Below, in pieces: positions 15,656 through 23,806 of a stretch of 64,000 nt of DNA. The DNA is from Peristeroidobacter agariperforans (GTDB lineage Bacteria > Pseudomonadota > Gammaproteobacteria > Steroidobacterales > Steroidobacteraceae), in NCBI RefSeq assembly GCF_004138335.1, contig NZ_RYFW01000001.1, positions 2,563,244 through 2,627,243 on the forward strand, in the 5' to 3' direction. Positions within the stretch are counted from its first letter, which is position 1. Each line of letters begins with the position of its first letter. Below the pieces are notes generated by a model. That model ran no database searches and was not told the origin of the DNA. It saw only the letters and a program-made list of their open reading frames with translations. A program made the translations under genes and the position numbers.

Positions 15656-16558
15656 TCAACGCTCGCTGCTCGTGCGCGAGGGCAGCGAGCGCAAGCGCTG
15701 CGGATAAGAAATATCAGGCGACACGCCTTCGCTACTCAACACGTGATATTCCGCATCCCATGGCATGACGATCATACGTTCGACTTTGCGTATCTTGGGC
15801 AACACCGGCGCGACGTCTCGCTGCATTTCAGCAGCGAGAATTGCGTTTAGGGAAACGTGCTGTCGCACGCTGGCGTCAAGCTCCATCAAGTTGTAAAGCG
15901 TCGGTCGCGAAAGCGTCATCGTGCCGTCATCAGAGGCTGCGATGAGTGCTGCTGGAGTCATCCAGCACAGCTCCGTTGCTTCGATGCTATCGACGGTCGC
16001 GCTCTGTTCCGGCGGCAAGCTGGCGAGGAAGAAGCGCGTATCGAATCGCTTCGGCACCGTCGATGGAGTGATCCAGTGCGACCAGTAGACCAGGCGGCGC
16101 ACATCCAGTTGCAGGCGTTCTTCGTGCAACGAGGTGGCAAACAGCTCGGGTTGTGAGACGATTGCGCGCTGTCGGTCATGCAGTCGCGCCAGTCGCTCGC
16201 TTCCACAATGGTCTCCTTCCGCAGTCGTCGCCAGCAGCACGCCCGTTTCTTCGAACGTCTCGCGAGCCGCCGCGATAGCCAGCCCCAAACACGTAGTCGT
16301 CGGCAGCGCATTGCCTTCGAGATCGCTCAGGCGATGACAGCCGGCGCGCGCAGCCTCGGGAATCAGCGCAAGCGACTGCGCCGATGTATCGGCGGGGCAC
16401 AGCGTGCCGCCCGGAAACACCCACATGCCGCCCATGAACGCAAGGTTTTCGTGTCGACGCGTCAACAGGACTTCGATCGCGCCCTGCTGTTCACGCAGCA
16501 GGAGCACGCTGGCCGCGTGACGAGGGATGGCAGGTGGCGGACTGGCTGGATTGTTCAC
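15656..16558 (-). CDS. Nudix hydrolase family protein (NUDT19-like)
   Basis: This 300-residue protein opens with ASVLLLREQQGAIEVLLTRR and MGGMWVFPGG, then a Nudix box (GLAIAAARETFEETGVLL, about 93-110) with the essential REx2EE pattern. A longer than usual C-terminal half (YWSHWITPSTVPKRFDTRFF) is like acyl-CoA or NUDT19-type Nudix enzymes. It would hydrolyse a nucleoside-diphosphate-linked substrate, possibly coenzyme A derivatives, in the cytoplasm. The start is GTG 16558. Its first 25 bp overlap the proposed start of the divergent VanZ gene, so one of the two starts may be placed too far upstream. Confidence 0.85.
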   Translation of the reverse strand: MNNPASPPPAIPRHAASVLLLREQQGAIEVLLTRRHENLAFMGGMWVFPGGTLCPADTSAQSLALIPEAARAGCHRLSDLEGNALPTTTCLGLAIAAARETFEETGVLLATTAEGDHCGSERLARLHDRQRAIVSQPELFATSLHEERLQLDVRRLVYWSHWITPSTVPKRFDTRFFLASLPPEQSATVDSIEATELCWMTPAALIAASDDGTMTLSRPTLYNLMELDASVRQHVSLNAILAAEMQRDVAPVLPKIRKVERMIVMPWDAEYHVLSSEGVSPDISYPQRLRSLPSRTSSER

Positions 16559-17538
16559 GATATCGGATCGCTCCGGTGAAGCGCGCTTACTGGATCGCGC
16601 TGTTGGCGATTGGCATTTTGCTGGCGGCGGTGGTGTTCGCGCCAGTCCAGGGCGATACGCGCTGGATCAGGACATTACACAACTCGGCGCACGCGCCCGT
16701 TTTTGGCTGCGTTTCCCTGCTGACATTGTTCCTCGTTCGCGGTCATCCGCGCTTCGCCTCCGTGGGCCTGGCGGGCCAGTATGCGCTGGCGCTGGCGGCG
16801 GCGTTGCTGCTGGGCATCCTGACCGAGCTGCTACAAATCCTTACCGGGCGCGATGCCTCGGTGGAAGACGCATTACACGATGTCGTCGGCGCGCTCGCGC
16901 TGCTGGGCATTTTTGCCGCGTTCGATTCGCGAGTCCGCGCCTCGACGCACCCGGGCGCCGTTCGAGTTGCCGCTGCAATGATCGGCACGGTGGCGCTTGC
17001 CGTCGCGGTTGCGCCGGTGACGCGAGCGGCAATGAAGTATCAGCAAAGAGATGCGCGCTTTCCGGTGTTGGCGGACTTCACCGAGCGCTACGATCGCTAC
17101 TTCATCCTGCAGCAGTGGGCCAAATTCTCGCCCGCAAAACTGCCCACCCCGTGGGCGAGCAAAGAGGGCGAGGCGGCGATGCACGTCGAATTGTTCGACA
17201 CTGCTTTCCCCGGACTGGATTTCATCGAGCTGCGACCGGATTGGAGCGGCTATTCGACGCTGGCAGTCGATCTGACCAATCCAACGCCACTGCCGCTGCA
17301 GCTCGTGCTCAGGGTGCACGACGCCGCTCACAACAATGAATGGAGCGATCGATTCAACAGGCGCTTCGAGCTCGCGCCTCGGACACGCCAGATCATTCGC
17401 ATTCCATTGCAGGATGTGGCGGCGGGTCCGAGCACGCGCGAGCTGGACCTCCGCCACGTCGCGGGGATGATTATTTTTCGGACCGAAGATTCGCCACGCG
17501 CGAGCGAGCTGTATTTCTCGCGCGCGTGGCTGGAATAG
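16534..17538 (+). CDS. VanZ-family membrane protein with C-terminal sugar-binding-like domain
   Basis: A 334-residue protein. Four membrane helices lie in the first 165 residues, with VanZ features (DTRWIRTLHNSAHAPVF, LTELLQILTGRDASVEDALH). A periplasmic beta-rich C-terminal domain follows (about 180-334, DFIELRPDWSGYSTLAVDLT), resembling a carbohydrate-binding fold. Function of VanZ proteins outside teicoplanin resistance is unclear. GTG 16534 has GAGGG 7 bases upstream; GTG 16576 (before KRAYWIALL) is an alternative without a good site and would remove the overlap with the divergent Nudix gene. It converges on the alcohol dehydrogenase, stops 1 bp apart. Confidence 0.78.
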   Translation: MADWLDCSRYRIAPVKRAYWIALLAIGILLAAVVFAPVQGDTRWIRTLHNSAHAPVFGCVSLLTLFLVRGHPRFASVGLAGQYALALAAALLLGILTELLQILTGRDASVEDALHDVVGALALLGIFAAFDSRVRASTHPGAVRVAAAMIGTVALAVAVAPVTRAAMKYQQRDARFPVLADFTERYDRYFILQQWAKFSPAKLPTPWASKEGEAAMHVELFDTAFPGLDFIELRPDWSGYSTLAVDLTNPTPLPLQLVLRVHDAAHNNEWSDRFNRRFELAPRTRQIIRIPLQDVAAGPSTRELDLRHVAGMIIFRTEDSPRASELYFSRAWLE

Positions 17539-17539
17539 A

Positions 17540-18625
17540 TCAGAGCACGATCACGGAGCGGATCGACTCGCCCTTGCGCATCAGCTCGAAGCCTTCGTTG
17601 ATCTGCTCGAGCTTGAGCCGATGCGTGACCAGCGAGTCCAGGTCGATCTTCTTATCGACATACCAGTCCACGATCTCCGGCAGCTTGGTGACACGCGCGC
17701 CGCCCATGTAGCAGCCGGTCCAATGCCGGCCCATCATCAGATGGCCCGGATATGACGTGACCTCCGCGCCCTGCGGAGCGACGCCCACGACGTAACTCGT
17801 GCCCCACGCCGGATTGGTGCACTCAAACGCCTGGCGCATGACTTGCGGATTGCCGATGCACTCGAAGGTGTAGTCCGCGCCGCCCGCGGTCAGCTTCATC
17901 AAGTGGCTGGTGAGCTTCTCGACAGTCTTGGGGTTGACGAAGTCCGTCGCGCCGAACTGACGTGCGATCGCCTCCTTGGCCGGATTGGTATCGACGCCGA
18001 TGATTCTCTTCGCGCCTGCCAGGCGAGCGCCTTGCACGACATTCAGCCCGATGCCGCCGAGCCCGAAGATCACGACCGAGCTGCCAGCTTCGACCTTGGC
18101 TGCAAACAACGCGGCGCCCAAGCCTGTAGTGGCTCCGCAGCCGATGTAGCAGATCGGATCGAAGGGCGCGTCATCGCGCACCTTGGCGAGCATGTTCACG
18201 GGCAACACCGAGTAGTCGGCGAAGGTGCCGAGCCCCCACAGCTGCGTCACCGGCTTGCCGTTCAGGGAGAAGCGCGACTCGCCCGGTTTCAAACGCGAGA
18301 ACGCTTCGACACACAGATTGGTCTTGGTGGAATGACAGTAGCCGCACTTTTCGCAGTGAGGAATCAAAAATGGAATGACGTGGTCGCCCGGCTTGAACTT
18401 GGTGACGCCCGGACCGCACTCGACGACCACGCCCGCGGCCTCATGGCCGAGCAATGCAGGAAACGCCCAAGGCAACTTGCCTTCGTAGACGTGCAGGTCG
18501 GAGTGGCACAGACCGGTGGTCTTGATGTGCACCAGGACTTCGCCTTCGCGCGGTCCGTCCAGTTGCAGCGTTTCCATGACGAACGGCTGGTTCGGGCCAT
18601 GCACGACGGCGGCGCGGACATCCAT
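17540..18625 (-). CDS. Zinc-dependent alcohol dehydrogenase (class III-like)
   Basis: This 361-residue medium-chain dehydrogenase oxidises alcohols with NAD. Catalytic zinc ligands are present (TTGLCHSDLHVYEG and GHEAAG). A complete structural zinc loop is seen (PHCEKCGYCHSTKTNLC, four Cys), and the Rossmann motif is VVIFGLGGIGLNVVQGARLA. It is close to class III/S-type enzymes in layout, but a role in formaldehyde or aryl alcohol oxidation is not decided by sequence. I placed the start at ATG 18625 (MDVRAAVVHG), where homology begins. The divergent iorA gene starts 223 bp away; aldehydes formed here could feed that oxidoreductase (inference). Confidence 0.9.
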   Translation of the reverse strand: MDVRAAVVHGPNQPFVMETLQLDGPREGEVLVHIKTTGLCHSDLHVYEGKLPWAFPALLGHEAAGVVVECGPGVTKFKPGDHVIPFLIPHCEKCGYCHSTKTNLCVEAFSRLKPGESRFSLNGKPVTQLWGLGTFADYSVLPVNMLAKVRDDAPFDPICYIGCGATTGLGAALFAAKVEAGSSVVIFGLGGIGLNVVQGARLAGAKRIIGVDTNPAKEAIARQFGATDFVNPKTVEKLTSHLMKLTAGGADYTFECIGNPQVMRQAFECTNPAWGTSYVVGVAPQGAEVTSYPGHLMMGRHWTGCYMGGARVTKLPEIVDWYVDKKIDLDSLVTHRLKLEQINEGFELMRKGESIRSVIVL

Positions 18626-18848
18626 TGGCACGATGCTGTTCCTCTCGATCTGGAAGTGGAGGGCGAGCCTACGCACATCGCAGGGATGGAGCAATCGGTC
18701 AGATCGTCGCTCATCCACGTCTTGATGAATCTCGACTTTCGCCGATGCGCTGTGCGGAATCGGGCAGGATTGTGCAACCCGGCTGCAGTCGCGCCGGAGT
18801 AAGATTCGAGCCCGCTTCCAGGTAGCCAGACGCCAACCGAGGTCTTCC

Positions 18849-19310
18849 ATGATCACGCTCGATATCAATGGCCAGAAGGTCCAGACCGACGCCGAGCCCG
18901 ATACACCGTTGCTGTGGGTGTTGCGTGATCATCTGGGCATGACGGGCAGCAAGTTCGGCTGCGGCAAGGCGCTGTGCGGAGCCTGCACCGTGCACATCGA
19001 CGGCAATGCCACTCGCAGCTGTGTGTTGCCGGTATCGGCGGTGGCCTCGAGCAAGATCACGACCATCGAAGCCGTCGGTCAGTCCAAGGTCGGCAAGGCC
19101 GTGCAGGATGCATGGATCGCCGAAGACGTGCCGCAGTGTGGTTACTGCCAGTCGGGACAGATCATGAGCGCGACCGCTCTGCTCGTCACCAACAACAAGC
19201 CCACCGATGCGGATATCGATGCAGCGATGTCGGGCAATGTGTGTCGTTGCGCCACGTATGTGCGCATTCGCGCGGCGATCAAGCGCGCCGCTGGCTCGTT
19301 GACGACCTGA
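18849..19310 (+). CDS. iorA: 2Fe-2S subunit of aldehyde/isoquinoline-type molybdenum oxidoreductase
   Basis: A 153-residue iron-sulfur subunit. The first 2Fe-2S cluster motif is [16 protein letters not shown] (about 38-53). The second is [10 protein letters not shown] with CRC near residue 138. It shuttles electrons from the molybdopterin subunit encoded 10 bp downstream. There is no signal peptide of its own, so it probably leaves the cell with the Tat-exported large subunit. The length is normal. Substrate is uncertain; the isoquinoline name is a family label only. Confidence 0.88.
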   Translation: MITLDINGQKVQTDAEPDTPLLWVLRDHLGMTGSKFGCGKALCGACTVHIDGNATRSCVLPVSAVASSKITTIEAVGQSKVGKAVQDAWIAEDVPQCGYCQSGQIMSATALLVTNNKPTDADIDAAMSGNVCRCATYVRIRAAIKRAAGSLTT

Positions 19311-19320
19311 GGAGACGAAC

Positions 19321-21504
19321 ATGAGCGCAATCGAACAAGACGCAAGGATCCACGCAACTCGTCGTGACGTGCTGAAAGGCGGCGCCGTGTTGACGGTCGC
19401 CATGTGGCTGCCCGCCGGTGGCGCGCAAGCCAACGCAGCCGATGCCACGAAGGCCGGCACGTTCGTGCCGAATGCATTCGTGCGCATCGACCAGGACAGC
19501 ACCGTGACCGTGTTGTCCAAGCACGTCGAGATGGGGCAGGGCGCCTACACGGGCCTGGCGACTATCGTTGCCGAAGAGCTCGACGCCGACTGGAATCAGA
19601 TTCGGGTCGAGGGCGCGCCCGCCGACGCGAAACTTTATAACAACCTCGCGTTCGGTCCGTTCCAGGGCACCGGTGGCAGCACCGCGATCGCGAATTCATA
19701 CGATCAGTTGAAGAAGGCTGGCGCCACGGCGCGCGCCATGTTGGTGACGGCAGCGGCCAATCGTTGGAACGTGCCCGCCAGCGAGATCACGATTGCAGCG
19801 GGTGTCGTTCAGCACAAGTCTGGCAAGTCGGCGCGCTTCGGTGAGCTGGTGGCAGATGCGGCGAAGCTGCCGGTGCCGGCCGAGGTGAAGCCGAAAGATC
19901 CTTCCGCTTACAACCGTATCGGCAAGAGCGCACCGCGCGTCGACAGCAGAGCGAAGTCGACCGGCAAGGCGATCTTCACGCAGGATTTCAAGCTGCCGGG
20001 CATGCTGACCGCGGTCGTCGCTCATGCGCCGCGCTTTGGCGGCAAGGTGAAGAACTTCGACGCCAGCAAGGCCAAGGAGATCAAAGGCGTGAAGGCAGTG
20101 GTCGCGTTCGAAACGCCGGCTCGTGCCGGTGTTGCCGTCGTCGCCACTGATTTCTGGGCCGCGAAGAAGGGCCGTGACGCGCTGAGCGTCGAGTGGGACG
20201 AGTCGAACGCCTTCAAGCAGAGCTCCGATGAGATGCTGAAGGAATATCGCGAGCTCAGCAAACAACCCGGCGACATCGCAAAACAGGAAGGCGACGTCGA
20301 GAAGGCGTTTGCCTCGGCGGCTCGCACCTTCGAGGCGACCTACGAGTTCCCGTATCTGGCGCATGCGGCGATGGAGCCGATGAACTGCGTCGTGCAGCTC
20401 GGCCAGGGTTCGTGCGAAGTGTGGAACGGCGAGCAGTTCCAGACCGCCGACCAGATGAATATCGCAAAGCTGCTGGGCATCGCGCCGAAGGATGTGAAGA
20501 TCAATCAGCTCTACGCCGGTGGCAGCTTTGGCCGTCGCGCCAATCCGCTGTCGGATTATCTGGTGGAAACCGTGGCGATCGCCAAGGCGATGGGCACGCC
20601 CGATCCGGTGAAGCTCGTCTGGACGCGTGAAGATGACATGCAGGCCGGGTATTACCGGCCGATGTATGTTCATTGGCTGAAGGCCGGCGTGGACGCGCAG
20701 GGCAAGATCGTCGCCTGGCAGCATCGCATCGTCGGTCAGTCGATCACGCGCGGCACGTTCTTCGACACCAAGAGCAAGATCGACTTCACCTCGGTGGAGG
20801 GCGCGCAGAATCTGCCGTATCACATTCCGAATCTGCAGGTGGAGTTGCACACTACGGAGCCGAAGGTGCCGGTGTTGTGGTGGCGCTCGGTGGGTTCGAC
20901 GCACACGGCGTTCTCCACCGAATGTTTCCTTGACGACATCGCGCGCGAGACCAAGCAGGATCCGTATGCCCTGCGGCGTTCGCTGCTGGAGAAACATCCT
21001 CGTCATCTGGCCGTGCTCGATCTAGTCGCGGAGAAGTCCGGTTGGAAGAAGCAGCGCGCCGCCGATGAGATCTACGGCCTGGCGTTGCACGAGTCCTTCA
21101 ACAGCGTCGTCGGCCAGGTTGCGAAGCTGAAGAAGACGCCGAACGGTCCGAAGCTGGTCAGCGTGGTGTGCGCGGTGGACTGCGGTATTGCAGTGAATCC
21201 GAACATCGTCGCCATGCAGATGGAATCCGGCATCGGCTACGGATTGTCGGCTGCGCTGATGGGCGCGGTGACGTTGAAGGAAGGCCGCGTCGAACAAGGG
21301 AACTTCGACGATTACCCGGTCCTGCGCATCAACGAGATGCCGGCGGTCGAAACGCACATCGTGCCGTCCAGGAACAAGCCCACGGGCGTGGGCGAGCCGG
21401 GCACGCCGGTGATTGCGCCGGCGCTGGCGAATGCGCTGGCGCAGATCGACGGCAAGCCCACGCGCTCGCTGCCTTTGTCGGCGCAAGGAGTGAAGCTGGC
21501 ATAA
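19321..21504 (+). CDS. iorB: Molybdopterin-binding subunit, aldehyde/isoquinoline oxidoreductase type
   Basis: This 727-residue catalytic subunit carries a Tat signal (ATRRDVLKGGAVLTVAMWLP, about 13-32), so it works in the periplasm. Family motifs include KHVEMGQGAYTGLATIVAEE, GGSFGRRANPLSDY and the C-terminal TGVGEPGTPVIAPALANA with the likely active-site Glu. It oxidises aldehydes or N-heterocycles by hydroxylation, passing electrons to iorA. The GH3 gene begins 7 bp after its stop. Confidence 0.9.
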   Translation: MSAIEQDARIHATRRDVLKGGAVLTVAMWLPAGGAQANAADATKAGTFVPNAFVRIDQDSTVTVLSKHVEMGQGAYTGLATIVAEELDADWNQIRVEGAPADAKLYNNLAFGPFQGTGGSTAIANSYDQLKKAGATARAMLVTAAANRWNVPASEITIAAGVVQHKSGKSARFGELVADAAKLPVPAEVKPKDPSAYNRIGKSAPRVDSRAKSTGKAIFTQDFKLPGMLTAVVAHAPRFGGKVKNFDASKAKEIKGVKAVVAFETPARAGVAVVATDFWAAKKGRDALSVEWDESNAFKQSSDEMLKEYRELSKQPGDIAKQEGDVEKAFASAARTFEATYEFPYLAHAAMEPMNCVVQLGQGSCEVWNGEQFQTADQMNIAKLLGIAPKDVKINQLYAGGSFGRRANPLSDYLVETVAIAKAMGTPDPVKLVWTREDDMQAGYYRPMYVHWLKAGVDAQGKIVAWQHRIVGQSITRGTFFDTKSKIDFTSVEGAQNLPYHIPNLQVELHTTEPKVPVLWWRSVGSTHTAFSTECFLDDIARETKQDPYALRRSLLEKHPRHLAVLDLVAEKSGWKKQRAADEIYGLALHESFNSVVGQVAKLKKTPNGPKLVSVVCAVDCGIAVNPNIVAMQMESGIGYGLSAALMGAVTLKEGRVEQGNFDDYPVLRINEMPAVETHIVPSRNKPTGVGEPGTPVIAPALANALAQIDGKPTRSLPLSAQGVKLA

Positions 21505-21511
21505 TGGTTCG

Positions 21512-23800
21512 ATGAATCCAGCCGCCAGCGCCTTTACTCGTCGGAAATTTCTACTCGGTGCGTCGTCTCTCACGCTGCTCGCTCTAGCCGAGCGGGCAGC
21601 GTGCGCGAGCTCGCTCAGCAAGAGCGCCGAACAACACATCGAAGCGCTGATCGCGAAAATGAACCTGCAGGAGAAGGCGGGTCAGCTCAGCATCTTCTCC
21701 GACATGACGCGTCTGACGCCCAAGACGCAGATCAATCCCGAGGCCGGTCCGCCGGTCGACGACAATCTCGCGAAGCGCGTACGCGAAGGCCGGTTGATCG
21801 GCGTTTTCAACGGTTTCGGCGCCGCCGGCGCCCGCGCCATTCAACGCATCGCCGTCGAAGAATCGCGCCTGAAGATCCCGCTGATTTTCGGCGCCGATGT
21901 TCTGCACGGTCTCTACACGGTCTTTCCCATTCCTTTGGGCGAAGCTGCGAGCTTCGATCTCCAGTTGGCCGAGCGCACGGCACGCGCCGCCGCTATCGAA
22001 TCGACCGCCAACGGTCTGCACTGGACGTTTGCGCCGATGGTCGACATCGGTCGGGATCAGCGCTGGGGCCGCGTGGCAGAAGGGTCGGGGGAGGATCCTT
22101 TTTTGGGATCGGCGCTGGCCGCCGCACGGGTGCGAGGCTTTCAAGGCAAGAGCCTCACCGACGAGGACAGTCTGCTGGCCTGCCCCAAACATTTCGTCGC
22201 GTATGGGGCGGCCATGGGCGGCATGGACTACAACACTGTCGAGATGTCCGAGCAGACGTTGCACGAGGTCTACCTGCCGCCATTCAAAGCTGCCTTCGAT
22301 GCGGGCGCGCTGTCCACGATGAGCTCGTTCAACGACATCAACGGCGTGCCGATGTCGGCCAATCGCGAGCTGATGACTGGACTGCTGCGCGAACAATGGA
22401 AGTTCCGCGGCATGGTGGTGTCCGACTACACCGCCGACAAGGAATTGGTGATGCACGGAGTTGCCAAGGATGATCGCGAAGCGGCGCGGCTCGCCATCCT
22501 CGCCGGCGTGGACATCAGCATGCAGAGCGATCTCTACAATCTTTATCTGCCCGATCTGGTGACCAGCGGCGATCTGCCAATGGCAGTCGTCGACGAATCG
22601 GTGCGACGCGTGTTGCGCACCAAACATTTGCTCGGCTTGTTCGACAATCCGTATCGCTCGCTCAACCCTGAAGTCGAGAAGCAGAACACGATGACGCCGC
22701 AGTTGCGGGCCATCGCTCGCGAGAGTGCGCGTGCTTCCATCGTGCTGCTCAAGAACGAAGATAATCTGCTGCCGCTGCCCAAATCGGGCAGGAAGATCGC
22801 GCTCATCGGTCCTTTCGCCAACGACACGCTGAATCTCGCCGGGCCGTGGGCGCCCTGGGCCAAGCCCGATCACGATGTCAGCGTCGAGCAGGGCATGCGT
22901 GCGGCGTTGGCGGATAAGTCGCTGTTGACCGTGACGCTTGGCTCGAGGATCGAGAAGCCGATCGACGGCGGCATCGACGCCGCTGTCGCCGCGGCTCGCG
23001 CAGCCGATGTGGTCGTGCTCGCGATTGGCGAAGGGCAGGATATGTCGGGCGAAGCGCAGTCGAGGACTCAGATCATCGTGCCTGCGCCCCAGCAGCATTT
23101 GGTAGAAGCCGTCGCGAAAGTCGGCAAGCCGCTGGTCGTGCTGTTACGAAACGGCCGGGCGCTCGCACTCGAGGGCGCTGTGCGTGAAGCGCAGGCGATC
23201 GTTACCACCTGGTTCCTCGGTACGGAGACGGGTAGCGCGATTGCCGATGTGCTGTTCGGCGATTACAGCCCGAGCGGTCGGCTGCCGGTGAGCTTTCCGC
23301 AGGATTCGGGCCAGCAACCGTATTTCTATAACCGTCGCACGACGGGCCGGCCGCAAGGCGACGAAGGGCCTGCGTTCAAAGCGCGTTATCGCGAAGTGTC
23401 GAACGAGGCGCTGTATTCGTTCGGCCACGGTCTCACTTACTCACGATTCGAGTACGGACGGCCGCAGCTCAGCGCCGAGTCGCTGGCTTGGAACGCAACT
23501 CTGACCATCACCGCTAAAATCACGAACATCGGCGAACGCGAGGCCGAGGAGGTCGCTCAGCTCTACATTCGCGATCGCGCGGCGAGCATGACGCGACCGA
23601 TCCGGGAGCTGAAGGGGTTCAAGAAAGTTCGTTTGCCTCCGGGTGCATCCACCGAAGTGCAGTTCACGCTGACTCGTCGGCAGCTCGCATTTTACAACTC
23701 ACAGATGCAGTGGGGTGCCGAGCCCGGCGAGTTCGATGTCTGGGTCTCGCCATCGGCCACCACGGGTGTCAGCGAACGTTTTGAATTGAAAGCGGGCTGA
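21512..23800 (+). CDS. bglX: Glycoside hydrolase family 3 beta-glucosidase (BglX-like)
   Basis: A 762-residue exported GH3 enzyme. A Tat-like signal (TRRKFLLGASSLTLLALAER) is at the N-terminus. The TIM-barrel domain holds MNLQEKAGQLS, the HWTFAPMVDIGRDQRWGRV region, CPKHFVAYGAAMGGMDYN and the nucleophile Asp in MVVSDYTADKEL. The alpha/beta sandwich and a C-terminal fibronectin-III-like domain (LTITAKITNIGEREAEEVAQ) complete the standard BglX layout. It would cut beta-glucosides in the periplasm. Its position 7 bp behind iorB implies co-expression with the oxidoreductase, an uncommon pairing. Confidence 0.92.
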   Translation: MNPAASAFTRRKFLLGASSLTLLALAERAACASSLSKSAEQHIEALIAKMNLQEKAGQLSIFSDMTRLTPKTQINPEAGPPVDDNLAKRVREGRLIGVFNGFGAAGARAIQRIAVEESRLKIPLIFGADVLHGLYTVFPIPLGEAASFDLQLAERTARAAAIESTANGLHWTFAPMVDIGRDQRWGRVAEGSGEDPFLGSALAAARVRGFQGKSLTDEDSLLACPKHFVAYGAAMGGMDYNTVEMSEQTLHEVYLPPFKAAFDAGALSTMSSFNDINGVPMSANRELMTGLLREQWKFRGMVVSDYTADKELVMHGVAKDDREAARLAILAGVDISMQSDLYNLYLPDLVTSGDLPMAVVDESVRRVLRTKHLLGLFDNPYRSLNPEVEKQNTMTPQLRAIARESARASIVLLKNEDNLLPLPKSGRKIALIGPFANDTLNLAGPWAPWAKPDHDVSVEQGMRAALADKSLLTVTLGSRIEKPIDGGIDAAVAAARAADVVVLAIGEGQDMSGEAQSRTQIIVPAPQQHLVEAVAKVGKPLVVLLRNGRALALEGAVREAQAIVTTWFLGTETGSAIADVLFGDYSPSGRLPVSFPQDSGQQPYFYNRRTTGRPQGDEGPAFKARYREVSNEALYSFGHGLTYSRFEYGRPQLSAESLAWNATLTITAKITNIGEREAEEVAQLYIRDRAASMTRPIRELKGFKKVRLPPGASTEVQFTLTRRQLAFYNSQMQWGAEPGEFDVWVSPSATTGVSERFELKAG

Positions 23801-23806
23801 CGCAGC

